Shown: piece after piece, positions 54,653-62,671 of the stretch
How positions within the stretch are numbered: position 1 is the stretch's first letter
Layout: the number at the start of each line of letters is the position of its first letter
From: a bacterium
GTDB taxonomy: Bacteria > Myxococcota_A > Bradymonadia > UBA7976 > UBA1532
Reading direction: 5' to 3'
NCBI GenBank assembly: GCA_030427205.1
Contig: JAUHXC010000008.1
Location: 62,001-126,000 of the forward strand
DNA length: 64,000 bases
Position numbers and translations under genes: made by a program
The notes under the pieces: generated by a model
Databases searched by the model: none
What the model saw: the letters and a program-made list of their open reading frames with translations, nothing else
What the model was told of the DNA's origin: nothing

Positions 54653-57120
54653 CAGAGGGCCTCGATCCACGCCCGCAGGCGCTGCTGGAGTTCGTCGGAG
54701 ATGAAAGCCTGAGGGGGCATGGCGCTGCCGGCCCCGCCGACGTCGGCGTGGGTCCCGGCCACCTTGTGCCAGAGGTAGCTGTTGTTCGGGTCGCCGGGCG
54801 TCACCAGGGGCATGCCGGCGCTGCTGTCGCGGCGCAGGCGGTCCATCAGCCCGGCGTCGGCGGCGAGGTCGAGGCCGCCGAGCGCGGTGCCCACGTGACA
54901 CGCGGCGCAGTGCGGGCCGAAGATCTCCGCCTGGATGCGGGCCAGGTCGGGGGCCGCGTTCGCATCGTGGCCCTCGGGCGCCCCGGACGGGGCCCGGCGG
55001 AAGGCGTCGGTGGCGGTGAACTCGACCAGGAAGGGCTTGAGCCGGCGGCCGTTGGTCGTGAAGAGCCGGTTGAGCTCGCCGATGGTCTGCTGGTCGGCGA
55101 GCGACTCGGTGCGGCCGGTGCCGAAGCGATAGACCTGCCGGGTGACGCACTCGGTGGCCTCGGGCAGCTCGCGGAAGGTCTCGGCCATGGTGCGCAGGCT
55201 GTCGAACTGGAAGTTGTGGCTGCCGTCGCTGCGCACCAGCCGCCAGTCGACGGTGGTATCGAGCGGGTGGCCCCAGTCGTCGACCCGGCGGAAGCGGCCG
55301 ACGGTGTCGAAGCCGTCCATGGCGAAGCCGATGGGGTCGGTCTGGGTGTGGCAGCCGGCGCAGGCGGCGGCGCACAGGTGGTGGGCCTCCATCGAGTCGC
55401 GGCGCGAGACGCCGTCGGGGCGGTGGCAGAGGTCGATCTCGTCGGGCGGCTCGCCGACCTCGAGGCACAGGATGCGGCGCATGATGTACAGCCCGCGGCG
55501 GGTGGGCGAGGTCTCGGTCTGCTTGCCGAGCTGGCCGAGCACCGCCATGGTGCCCATCAGGCCGCGGCGCGCGCTGTCGGGGCGGTGGCGGGCGAGCATG
55601 AAGCCGTCGGCGCCGGGCTCGCCGATGGCGTCGATGCGCTGCACCCGGGCGGCCTCGTTGTAGCCCTCGCCATCCTCACCGCCTTCGCCGTCCTCACCGC
55701 CTTCGCCGCCGTCGTCGCCCTCACCCCAGAACTCGCCGCACTCGTCGTCGCAGAAGGCGGTGCAGTCGTCGAGGCCCTCTTCGGGGCACCACTCGCTGTG
55801 GCAGGCGTCGTCGCAGCTCTGGGGGTTGGCGTAGAAGCCGGCGATCTCGGCGCAGTCCTCAGCGCACCACCCGGCGCAGTCGGCCGGGTCTTCGCCGTAG
55901 GCCACGCACTCGGCGGTGCAGTCCTCGCGGCAGCTCTGCTCGTCGAACGGGCCCTCGTGCGCGTCGCCCTCGTCGTCGTCGCCCTCGTCGTCTTCGCCCT
56001 CTTCGTCGGAGACCTCGCCGCTGCGCACGCGCACCGGGAAGCCCTCTTCGTCGAAGCCGAGCTGGTAGATGTCGAGCAGGTCGCGGTCGACCACCGTCGT
56101 ATCGGTCGTCAGCAGGTCCATATAGTCGGCGTCGAGGTCGAAGACGTGGTGCTCGACCATACGCCGCAGTTCTTCGCCGGCGGCGTAGACCAGGTGCTGC
56201 AACCACGGCTGCAGCGAGCCGTCCCGGCCGAGCTGGAACTGCACCGGCTCGTCGGTCACCGCGAGGATGTCGCGGCCGAGGCGCTCGAGGCGGTCGGTGC
56301 GGAACCACTCGTCGACGAAGCTGCGCAGGCCGACGCGGGCCCGCGGGTCGTCGATCATGCGGGCGGCGTGGGCCCGGACCCCTTCGGCGGTGTCGAGCTC
56401 GCCGGCGGCGGCGGCGTCGAGCAGCGCGTCGTCGGGCGGGCCGCCCCAGAGGAAGTACGCCAGCCGCGAGGCCATCGCGTAGCCGGTGTAGACCCCGTCG
56501 GTGGGCAGCTCGACCCGGTAGAGAAAATGCGGCGAGTAGATCAGCGAGGCCACCGCGCAGCGCATGCCGGGCAGCGCGCCGCCGCAGGCGTCGACGAGGG
56601 CCTCGCGGGCGGCGAGCTCTTCGGGGTCGAGCGGCCGGCGGAAGGCGCGGCGCCCGAGTTCGGGCAGCATCTGGCGCACGCAGCCGGGCTCGGCGAGGGC
56701 GCAGGGGGCGAGCGCGGCGGCGGCGGCGGGGTCGCCGAAGACCTGGTCGAGCGCGTCCTCGAGGGCGAAGGCGTAGCGCTCGACGCCGCTGGTCGAGGTG
56801 GTGACCTGGCGGGCGCCGACCCGGGCGAAGCCGGCCCGATGCAGGTCGGGCTCGGCGTCGACGAGCGCGATGGGGCCCAGCAGGCGGGTCAAGCTGCGCT
56901 CGAGCTCGCCCCGGGTGAGGCGGCGCAGCTGCAGCGAGGGGTCATCGGGTTCGGCGTGCGGCGGGCGGCCGATGGGATCGCCCGGCGCGGCGAGGCCGCC
57001 GTCGCCGTCGGGCGCCGCGTTCGGCGAGAGCGGCCCGGGCGGCGGGCCTTCTTCGCAGCCCGCGAGGCCCACGGTGGCCAGCGCGAGCGAGATGCACAAC
57101 AGGTAACGCGACACGTTCAC
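54652..57120 (-). CDS. DUF1592/DUF1588/DUF1585-type cytochrome-like lipoprotein with Cys-rich insertion
   Basis: The 822-residue lipoprotein has a signal ending VGLAGC (Cys22). The family regions appear in order: an N-terminal LRRLTRGELERSL helix, FLYRVELP and ASRLAYFLWG, EWFRTDRLERLG, then RRGLYIMRRILC and CAGCHTQTDPIGFAMDGFD with haem site 587-591. The C-terminal CAACHV haem site is at 738-742. Between about 368 and 488 lies an acidic insertion with twelve Cys arranged as four clusters, three of the form C-x3-C-x3-C and one C-x3-C-x4-C, ending in a Gly/Glu/Asp run. This insertion is not part of the family core. An upstream element matches that of the ECF operon. DUF1552 follows. Confidence 0.9.
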   Translation of the reverse strand: MNVSRYLLCISLALATVGLAGCEEGPPPGPLSPNAAPDGDGGLAAPGDPIGRPPHAEPDDPSLQLRRLTRGELERSLTRLLGPIALVDAEPDLHRAGFARVGARQVTTSTSGVERYAFALEDALDQVFGDPAAAAALAPCALAEPGCVRQMLPELGRRAFRRPLDPEELAAREALVDACGGALPGMRCAVASLIYSPHFLYRVELPTDGVYTGYAMASRLAYFLWGGPPDDALLDAAAAGELDTAEGVRAHAARMIDDPRARVGLRSFVDEWFRTDRLERLGRDILAVTDEPVQFQLGRDGSLQPWLQHLVYAAGEELRRMVEHHVFDLDADYMDLLTTDTTVVDRDLLDIYQLGFDEEGFPVRVRSGEVSDEEGEDDEGDDDEGDAHEGPFDEQSCREDCTAECVAYGEDPADCAGWCAEDCAEIAGFYANPQSCDDACHSEWCPEEGLDDCTAFCDDECGEFWGEGDDGGEGGEDGEGGEDGEGYNEAARVQRIDAIGEPGADGFMLARHRPDSARRGLMGTMAVLGQLGKQTETSPTRRGLYIMRRILCLEVGEPPDEIDLCHRPDGVSRRDSMEAHHLCAAACAGCHTQTDPIGFAMDGFDTVGRFRRVDDWGHPLDTTVDWRLVRSDGSHNFQFDSLRTMAETFRELPEATECVTRQVYRFGTGRTESLADQQTIGELNRLFTTNGRRLKPFLVEFTATDAFRRAPSGAPEGHDANAAPDLARIQAEIFGPHCAACHVGTALGGLDLAADAGLMDRLRRDSSAGMPLVTPGDPNNSYLWHKVAGTHADVGGAGSAMPPQAFISDELQQRLRAWIEAL

Positions 57121-57142
57121 CTCCCGATGACTGGGTTCGACC

Positions 57143-57172
57143 GTGGGACACCGGCGCGCGGCGCGATGGCAA
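57143..57172 (-). promoter_or_regulatory. Candidate ECF promoter of the DUF1592-DUF1552 operon
   Basis: Read on the minus strand: TTGCCATC (57172-57165), 12 bases, GGTGTCCCAC (57152-57143), ending 22 bases before the start at 57120. The two blocks and the spacing are identical to those ahead of the ECF sigma gene. An A-rich patch (AAAAAT on the plus strand) lies about 12 bases further upstream. Confidence 0.6.
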
Positions 57173-57287
57173 AAGCGGCAGCGGAAAAATGCGCGGATGG
57201 GCTATTCTCTGCGGCGAACGATGGGGTTCACCGTGACGAAAAGGACGCACCGATGACCCGTGAGATGACGCGTCCGCTGAGCGCGCC

Positions 57288-57737
57288 ATGAGCGACGCTG
57301 GGCGCGAGGCCGAGGATCTGATCGCGCAGCTCGGGCTGCAGCGGCACCCGGAGGGCGGCTGGTTCGCCGAGGCGTACCGCGCCCCGATCGGGCCCGACGG
57401 GGGCGCGCCGATGACCAACGTCTACTTCCTGCTCCGGCGCGGCGAGCGATCCCATTGGCATCGGCTGCATGGCATGCACGAGGTCTGGCATCACTACGCC
57501 GGTGATCCGCTCGAGCTGAGCGTCTTCGACGGGCGGTCGGTGCAGCGGCAACGCCTCGGCCCGGACATCGCCGGCGGTCAGCGGCCCCAGGGCGTCGTGC
57601 CGGCGGATCTCTGGCAATCGGCCCGTTCGCTGGGCGCCTGGACGCTCGTCGGCTGCACCGTGGCGCCGGGCTTCGAGTTCGAACACTTCGAACTGGCGCC
57701 GCCGGGCTGGTCGCCGGATGGCCACCCGGGCCGGTGA
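57288..57737 (+). CDS. Cupin_5 (DUF985) protein
   Basis: The 149-residue single-domain cupin has the family pattern LQRHPEGGWFAEAYR, TNVYFLLRRGERSHWHRL, HEVWHHYAGDPLEL and GCTVAPGFEFEHFEL. Clustered His residues are candidate metal or ligand contacts. The family is small and mostly uncharacterised; some members bind sugars or metals. The start at 57288 gives the expected N-terminus. Its TGA overlaps the GTG of the endonuclease V-like gene (GTGA), so the two are coupled, though no functional tie is known. It diverges from the DUF1592 operon. Confidence 0.85.
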   Translation: MSDAGREAEDLIAQLGLQRHPEGGWFAEAYRAPIGPDGGAPMTNVYFLLRRGERSHWHRLHGMHEVWHHYAGDPLELSVFDGRSVQRQRLGPDIAGGQRPQGVVPADLWQSARSLGAWTLVGCTVAPGFEFEHFELAPPGWSPDGHPGR

Positions 57738-58258
57738 GCGGGCTCACCCTCGCCGTCGACGTGCAATACGATGACGCCCGCGGCACGGGCCGGGTCGGCG
57801 GGCTGTGGTTCGCCGCTTGGACCGATACCGCCCCGGCGTTCGAGGCGGTGGTCGAGGTCGCCGACGTGGCGCCCTATCGGCCGGGGCGCTTCTACCTGCG
57901 CGAGCTGCCGTGCGTCGAAGCGATGCTGAGTCATGGCCCGCCGCCCGGCCTGATCGTGGTCGACGGCTATGTCGATCTGGGTCCGGCGCGACCCGGCCTG
58001 GGACGGCATCTGCACGCGGCCTGCGGGCTGCCCGTCGTCGGCGTCGCCAAGACCCGCTTCCGCTCGGCGGCGCCGGTGGAGCTCCTGCGCGGCGCCTCGA
58101 CCCGGCCGCTCTACGTGACCGCCGCGGGTCTGCCGGTCGAGGCGGCGGCGGACGCCATCCGGCGCATGGCCGGCCCCCATCGCATGCCCGATCTGCTCAA
58201 GCGGGTCGATCAGCTGGCCCGCGGGCTGGTCAGCCCGCAGCCGTCATCGCCGCCTTGA
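57734..58258 (+). CDS. Short endonuclease V-like protein
   Basis: The 174-residue protein matches endonuclease V in its core: AVDVQY (Asp9), YRPGRFYLRELP (Glu57), LIVVDGYVDLG (Asp77), RHLH and VVGVAK (Lys106). The full-length enzyme (about 210-230 residues) nicks DNA or RNA next to deaminated adenine (inosine). Here the N-terminus is shorter and the usual H-P-R-R after the VDG motif is changed, so activity may be altered. The start is GTG overlapping the cupin stop. The last 29 bases overlap the convergent protease gene on the other strand. Confidence 0.8.
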   Translation: MSGLTLAVDVQYDDARGTGRVGGLWFAAWTDTAPAFEAVVEVADVAPYRPGRFYLRELPCVEAMLSHGPPPGLIVVDGYVDLGPARPGLGRHLHAACGLPVVGVAKTRFRSAAPVELLRGASTRPLYVTAAGLPVEAAADAIRRMAGPHRMPDLLKRVDQLARGLVSPQPSSPP

Positions 58259-59360
58259 TCTGTTCGAGCGCGGCCGGCGCGCGGCGGCCGATGTGTTCGA
58301 GCACCGCGCCGATGGGCGTGCCGATGTTCTCGTATTGCACCCGCTTGCCGGCGTAGACCGCGCGGGTGCCGCGGGTCGCCCGGTGCATCGCCCGCACCCG
58401 CCAGCGGTCGTCGCAGACCGGCGCGCCCGAGGCGCCGGGCAGCGTATCGGTGTAGTAGCGCACGCCCGTGGGGTCGGTGCCGGCGACGATGTTATTGCGC
58501 AGCGCGACCCGCAGCGGGCGGCCCTCGGGGTGCTGCAGGATGTTGACCGCCACGTAGTCCCGCGGGTCGATGGGCACCGGGTCGAGCGCCAGCGGGCGGC
58601 GGTCGCCGGCGGGCACCTGCAACAAGGCGTAGTCCAGCGGCGCCGGCGCCATCGCGACGAGCCGCGCGGGGCCCACCGCCTCGCCGGCGGCGCTGCTGCC
58701 GTAGAGGTCGAAGTGGATCGCCATGCCGGCGATCTGCGCCTCGAGATCGGCCGGCGCGACGGGATCGGCGTCGGGCCGGCGGGCGCGCACGACGTGGTGG
58801 CAGGTGAGCATGAGATCCGGCGCGACGAGCCAGCCGGTGCCGCGGTGCTCGACGGGCTGGCCGCCGCCGCCCAGCAGCGGCGTACCGTCGGCGACCGCGG
58901 CCACCGTCAGCCGCGCCACGGCCCGCCCGGCGGCGGCGCCGCGCACCAGGAACTCGAAGTCGACCATGTCGTCCCGATGCACGATCGCTTCGGGGATCTC
59001 GCTCGGCGGCGGCTCGGCGATGGGCTCGGGCGGCTGACCGCCGGCGCGCAGCTCGACGTCGGCCCGCAGCCGGCGGATCGTGGCCAGCGCCGCCGGGCTG
59101 TGCTGGGCCTCGACTTCCGCGCGGCGCAGGACGAGCCGCAGCGGCACCTGCCCGTCGAGCAGGCGTTCGACCTGGTTGATCTCGGCGATGTCGCTCTGCA
59201 GCTGAGCCAGATCGTCGGGCATGTTGCGCAGCTGCAGGCGGTAGCGGCCGGGCAGATCGCCGAGCAGCAGCGCCCGCTGATCGCCGACGAGGCCGATGTC
59301 GATGAGCGCGTCGACCAGCGCCCGGCGGTCGTCGAAGTCGAGCCAGCTGAAGTCGGCCAT
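58230..59360 (-). CDS. Trypsin-like serine protease with effector-associated-type N-terminal domain
   Basis: Residues 1-100 form an all-helical domain (LDFDDRRALVDALIDIG, LPGRYRLQLRNMPDDLAQLQ, INQVERLLDGQVPLRLVL). Its pattern resembles the effector-associated/death-like adaptor domains found in bacterial conflict systems. The rest (about 145-365) is a trypsin-like domain: LTCHHVV with His189, LDYALLQV with Asp243, and LPGASGAPV with Ser311. It has no signal peptide, so it is probably cytoplasmic. Its ATG overlaps the stop of the large membrane-protein gene. The likely scheme is that the membrane protein senses something and the adaptor domain docks the protease. The adaptor assignment is by eye. 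Confidence 0.8.
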   Translation of the reverse strand: MADFSWLDFDDRRALVDALIDIGLVGDQRALLLGDLPGRYRLQLRNMPDDLAQLQSDIAEINQVERLLDGQVPLRLVLRRAEVEAQHSPAALATIRRLRADVELRAGGQPPEPIAEPPPSEIPEAIVHRDDMVDFEFLVRGAAAGRAVARLTVAAVADGTPLLGGGGQPVEHRGTGWLVAPDLMLTCHHVVRARRPDADPVAPADLEAQIAGMAIHFDLYGSSAAGEAVGPARLVAMAPAPLDYALLQVPAGDRRPLALDPVPIDPRDYVAVNILQHPEGRPLRVALRNNIVAGTDPTGVRYYTDTLPGASGAPVCDDRWRVRAMHRATRGTRAVYAGKRVQYENIGTPIGAVLEHIGRRAPAALEQIKAAMTAAG

Positions 59361-61552
59361 CAGCCTTCGCCCGCCGGCGTCACCCGCTGCAGCTGGGTCT
59401 TGACCGCCTCGGCGCCGAGATCCATGCCGTAGGCCCACAGCAGCGTCGAGACGAGCTGGGTGCCCGTGCCGACGAAGTCGTCCGCGTAGACCACGAAGGC
59501 CACCAACGAGATGACCACGGCGTTGATGATGCTGCCGAGGGCCTCGGCCAGCAGCGGCTTGGGCGGCGTGAAGGCGGGCGGCGGCGGGGTGCGCGCCAGC
59601 GCCAGCCGGGCCACGTCGAGGTCACGCTGCCAGCCGGCGGGCCCCGGCGGCGGATCGGCCGGGCGCCGACCGCGGCCGGCGGCGGGCGCATCGTCGGGGC
59701 CGAGGGTCGCGTCGGGGTCGAGGCCCATGCTCGACTCGGGGATCTCTTCGGCCGGCGCGGGCAGGCTCGCGGCCCGGTAGCGCCGCTCGGCGAGCATGGT
59801 GCGGGTCTGCGCGCCCCCGCGGGCGGCGCCGATCGCCGCGCCGAGCGCGGTGGGCAGCTCGGTGGTCATCAGCCGCAGCCCGTCGACAGGCGCGCCGCCG
59901 CCGACCAGCGCCGCGCGGGCCCGCCCGAGCACGTCGCGGATGCCCGCAGCGGTCGCCGGGGGCACGTCGGCCCCCAGATCGACCAGCATCTCTTCGATCG
60001 CGGCGTCGAGCTGCACCCAGACCTCGGCGGTGAACTGGTGCACCGCTTCGAACGCCGCCGCGCCGTCGGTGAACAGCGCGTCGAAGTCGGCATCGCCGGC
60101 GAGGGCCTGCAGCGCGGCGGTCGGCGCCGTCGTATCGGCCTCGGCCAGATCGCCCAGGCGGTCGACGGTGCCCAGCGCCTGGCGGGCGTCGAGCTGCCAG
60201 TCCTTCCACGCCGCACGCAGCCCGGTCAGCCCGGGGCCGGTGGTCAGCGCCGCGAGCAGCCCGTCGGCCCGGTCGGTCTCCCGGGCCAGCAACGCCTCGC
60301 GGATCGGCTCGAGGCGCCCTTCGAGGCGCGCCGATATGATACGCGGCAGCGGGCGGCCGGTGAGCCGTCCGACGACGTCGCCGAAGGTGGCGCTGAGCGT
60401 CGCGTGCCGGGTCTCGAGGGTCGCCCGGGCCTCCTCGCGCGCGCTGCGTGCGGCGGCGGCGGCGTCGGCGATGGCTTGTGGATCGCGGCCGGCGAGCGCC
60501 CGGTCGAGCGCCTCGCGGATCTGGTCGAGCCGGGTGCGGAAGACCCCGTCGGACGCCGCTTCGGCCAGGGCCACCACCGCCCGCCGCTCGACGGCGGCGA
60601 GCACCGTCGCCTCGTTGCGCGCGCGCCAGCGGCCGAGCAGCTGGCGCGAGACATAGCCCAGAAAGACGCCGACCAGCACCAGGAAGACGATCCAGATCGG
60701 GTCGACCCGGGTGACGATCTCGACCGGGATGTCGATCGGCTGGCCGAGCTCACGGGCGCTGAGCTGCAGGGTGCCGCGTACGGTGCCCGGGGGCAGGTGC
60801 CGCGGGTCGACGCGGTAGTCGAGGGTGCCGGTGCCGCCCGGCGGCAGGTCGGCCGGCTCGCCGACCGTCTCGATCACGCCGACTTCGGGGCGCCCGTCGA
60901 GGGTCAACGGCCCGCGCTGGGTCAGCCGTACGGCGCTGAGACCGGCGAAGCGGCCGACCTCGCGCAGCACCAGCGGCTCGGCGGACGCCTCGCCGTCGCC
61001 GAAGATCGACGGCCACAGGGCGCGGATGCGCTGCACGTTGAGCTTCTCGGGCACCACCAGCTCGGGCGCGGGCACCGAGATCTGAACCGCCGGCTCGTAG
61101 GTCTCGACGCCGGCCCCGGTGAGCCGCAGGCGCAGGGTGTAGGCGCCGGTGCGCAGCCGATCGGGGTCAGCGGAGAGGCGCACCCGCGGTCCGCGGGGAT
61201 CATCGACGATGCGGGCTTCGAAGATGCCGTCGGCCGAGGCCGGCGGGCTGCCGTAGGTGGCCTCGAGCACGACGGCGCTGAGCGTCGGCGTCCGCCGGGA
61301 GACGTCGAAGGGAAAGTCCACCGCCGGGGCCTGGCCCGCGAGCCGGATCAGGCGGTGGCTGGCCCCCTGCAGCGCGAGGCGGACGGGCTCGTCGGGCGCC
61401 GCTTCGATCGGCGGCTCGGCTTCGATCGGCGGCTCGGCCACGGGCGCGGCGTCGTCGGGCTGCGCGCCGACCAGCAGCGGCCAGCCGGAGAGCAAGAGGG
61501 CGACGGAGAGCGGGAGCAGGCCGGTCGAACGGCGCGGCGTACGGCTGTGCAT
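59360..61552 (-). CDS. Large membrane protein with Ig-like outer part and helical cytoplasmic region
   Basis: The 730-residue protein has a signal peptide (to about residue 29), a beta-rich outer part with Ig-like stretches (about 50-280, for example TYTLRLRLTGAGVETYEP-type strands) and a transmembrane helix near 284-306 (IWIVFLVLVGVFLGYVS). A cytoplasmic, largely helical and partly coiled-coil-like region of about 330 residues follows, then a Pro-rich linker and two hydrophobic segments near 675-715. It is coupled by ATGA to the EAD-like/trypsin gene and so is the natural membrane partner of that protease. No enzyme motif was found. It might sense the envelope or form a membrane platform. 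Confidence 0.78.
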   Translation of the reverse strand: MHSRTPRRSTGLLPLSVALLLSGWPLLVGAQPDDAAPVAEPPIEAEPPIEAAPDEPVRLALQGASHRLIRLAGQAPAVDFPFDVSRRTPTLSAVVLEATYGSPPASADGIFEARIVDDPRGPRVRLSADPDRLRTGAYTLRLRLTGAGVETYEPAVQISVPAPELVVPEKLNVQRIRALWPSIFGDGEASAEPLVLREVGRFAGLSAVRLTQRGPLTLDGRPEVGVIETVGEPADLPPGGTGTLDYRVDPRHLPPGTVRGTLQLSARELGQPIDIPVEIVTRVDPIWIVFLVLVGVFLGYVSRQLLGRWRARNEATVLAAVERRAVVALAEAASDGVFRTRLDQIREALDRALAGRDPQAIADAAAAARSAREEARATLETRHATLSATFGDVVGRLTGRPLPRIISARLEGRLEPIREALLARETDRADGLLAALTTGPGLTGLRAAWKDWQLDARQALGTVDRLGDLAEADTTAPTAALQALAGDADFDALFTDGAAAFEAVHQFTAEVWVQLDAAIEEMLVDLGADVPPATAAGIRDVLGRARAALVGGGAPVDGLRLMTTELPTALGAAIGAARGGAQTRTMLAERRYRAASLPAPAEEIPESSMGLDPDATLGPDDAPAAGRGRRPADPPPGPAGWQRDLDVARLALARTPPPPAFTPPKPLLAEALGSIINAVVISLVAFVVYADDFVGTGTQLVSTLLWAYGMDLGAEAVKTQLQRVTPAGEG

Positions 61553-61659
61553 ACGTCGAGCATACCCCGAAGCGCAGTCGGCAGCGATGACTCGGCGATG
61601 ACGGGGGTGGCCGGGTTCGGCCAGGGCAGACGGGCCGGCTGGAGGCAGCGGCCGGGCGC

Positions 61660-62496
61660 TCAGCTCACCGTGGCGTAGGCCTGCTGGCGGGCGTGGGTCG
61701 GCGGGCCGCCGGGCAGCAGGCGCCCGATCTTGTAGGTCAGCCGGTCGAAGCCTTCGAGGCCGGGCAGCTGACGCATGCGCTCTTCGGCGCGCTCGAGCTC
61801 GCGCCAGCCCCAGGGATCGGTGAAGAGCGTGCGCGCGGTATGGGCCAGGTTGTCGTGGCCGGCGACGCCGTCGCCCACCGGATCCCAGACCCGGTTCATC
61901 GCGAAGCGGACCAGCGCCCGGGCGACGGGGCTGGCGGCCATGCGCTTGCGGGCCTGGGTGTAGTAGAAGGCGAAGTGCTTGCGCTCCTGCTGGGCGATGC
62001 GCTTGCAGAGCGTGGCCACCGCCGGGTTGGCGGTCTGCCGGGCGAGGGTATTGTACGACGCCGCCGCGGTGAACTCGTTGAGCGCGCCCCACGCCATGTG
62101 CACCGCGATGAAGTGGTGGGTCATGTTGGCCACCGCGTGGGAGGCGAGCGCTTCGATGCCCTCGCGGATCGAGCGCCCGACGGTGATCTCGCGCGCCCGC
62201 TCCTCGGGCACCTCGCGGCCGCTGGCCCGCAGGACCCGGTCGATGGCGCGCCCGTGCCACAGCTCTTCGTAGACCCACACCGACAGGAAGGCGGTGATCT
62301 CCGGATCCCGCGCCGAGTGCCCGGCGAGCAGATCCTTCATGTAGATGATGGTGTGGGTCTCGGTGTCGGCCATGTAGCGCAGTACCCGGGCCTCGGCGTC
62401 GGTCACACCGATCCGGGCTGCGGCCTCGTAGTCGAGGTCGTCGGTGCGCACCGCGCCCGATTTCTCGATCAGGTCTTCGATCTCGAAGTCGGCCAT
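61660..62496 (-). CDS. Ferritin-like diiron protein (acyl-ACP desaturase-like)
   Basis: The 278-residue helical protein has a full four-helix diiron set: Glu46 (ADTETHTI), Glu78-x2-His81 (EELWH), Glu141 (LNEFTAAA) and Glu171-x2-His174 (ERKHF). The E/EExxH/E/ExxH pattern matches acyl-ACP desaturases and related ferritin-like oxidases. GGAGGG precedes ATG 62496. A desaturase or N-oxygenase-like reaction using O2 is plausible; the substrate is unknown. It lies 107 bases upstream, in transcription terms, of the membrane-protein gene and may be co-transcribed with it. It diverges from the kinase at 62672. Confidence 0.85.
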   Translation of the reverse strand: MADFEIEDLIEKSGAVRTDDLDYEAAARIGVTDAEARVLRYMADTETHTIIYMKDLLAGHSARDPEITAFLSVWVYEELWHGRAIDRVLRASGREVPEERAREITVGRSIREGIEALASHAVANMTHHFIAVHMAWGALNEFTAAASYNTLARQTANPAVATLCKRIAQQERKHFAFYYTQARKRMAASPVARALVRFAMNRVWDPVGDGVAGHDNLAHTARTLFTDPWGWRELERAEERMRQLPGLEGFDRLTYKIGRLLPGGPPTHARQQAYATVS

Positions 62497-62634
62497 GCCC
62501 CCTCCTGCTGTCGACGGCCCTTCATATACGTCTTCGGCGAGGTCGGTGCGAGAGAAACACGCGGCCGGCGCCCGGCCGACGCAGCCGAAAGCCGGCACCG
62601 GGCACAGCCTGGACCGTTCGGTCACGTTCTGACA

Positions 62635-62663
62635 CTGACACGGCAGAGCCGATGGTCCATACT
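62635..62663 (+). promoter_or_regulatory. Candidate promoter of the last kinase gene, nearly leaderless
   Basis: CTGACA (62635-62640) and CATACT (62658-62663) are separated by 17 bases and match five and four of six consensus positions. Transcription would begin only a base or two before the ATG at 62672. No good ribosome-binding site precedes that ATG, which fits a leaderless message. Confidence 0.35.
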
Positions 62664-62671
62664 GAGCCGGC

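Noticed and set aside
57131..57141. TGGGTTCGA resembling a tRNA T-loop
   Set aside because: No acceptor stem, anticodon arm or D-loop can be built around it.
54748..57291. 847-codon plus-strand frame opposite the DUF1592 gene
   Set aside because: It shows a hydrophobic-looking stretch only where it runs antisense to the Asp/Glu-rich insertion (complement of GAC/GAG gives Val/Leu); the minus-strand gene has haem sites and a lipoprotein signal.
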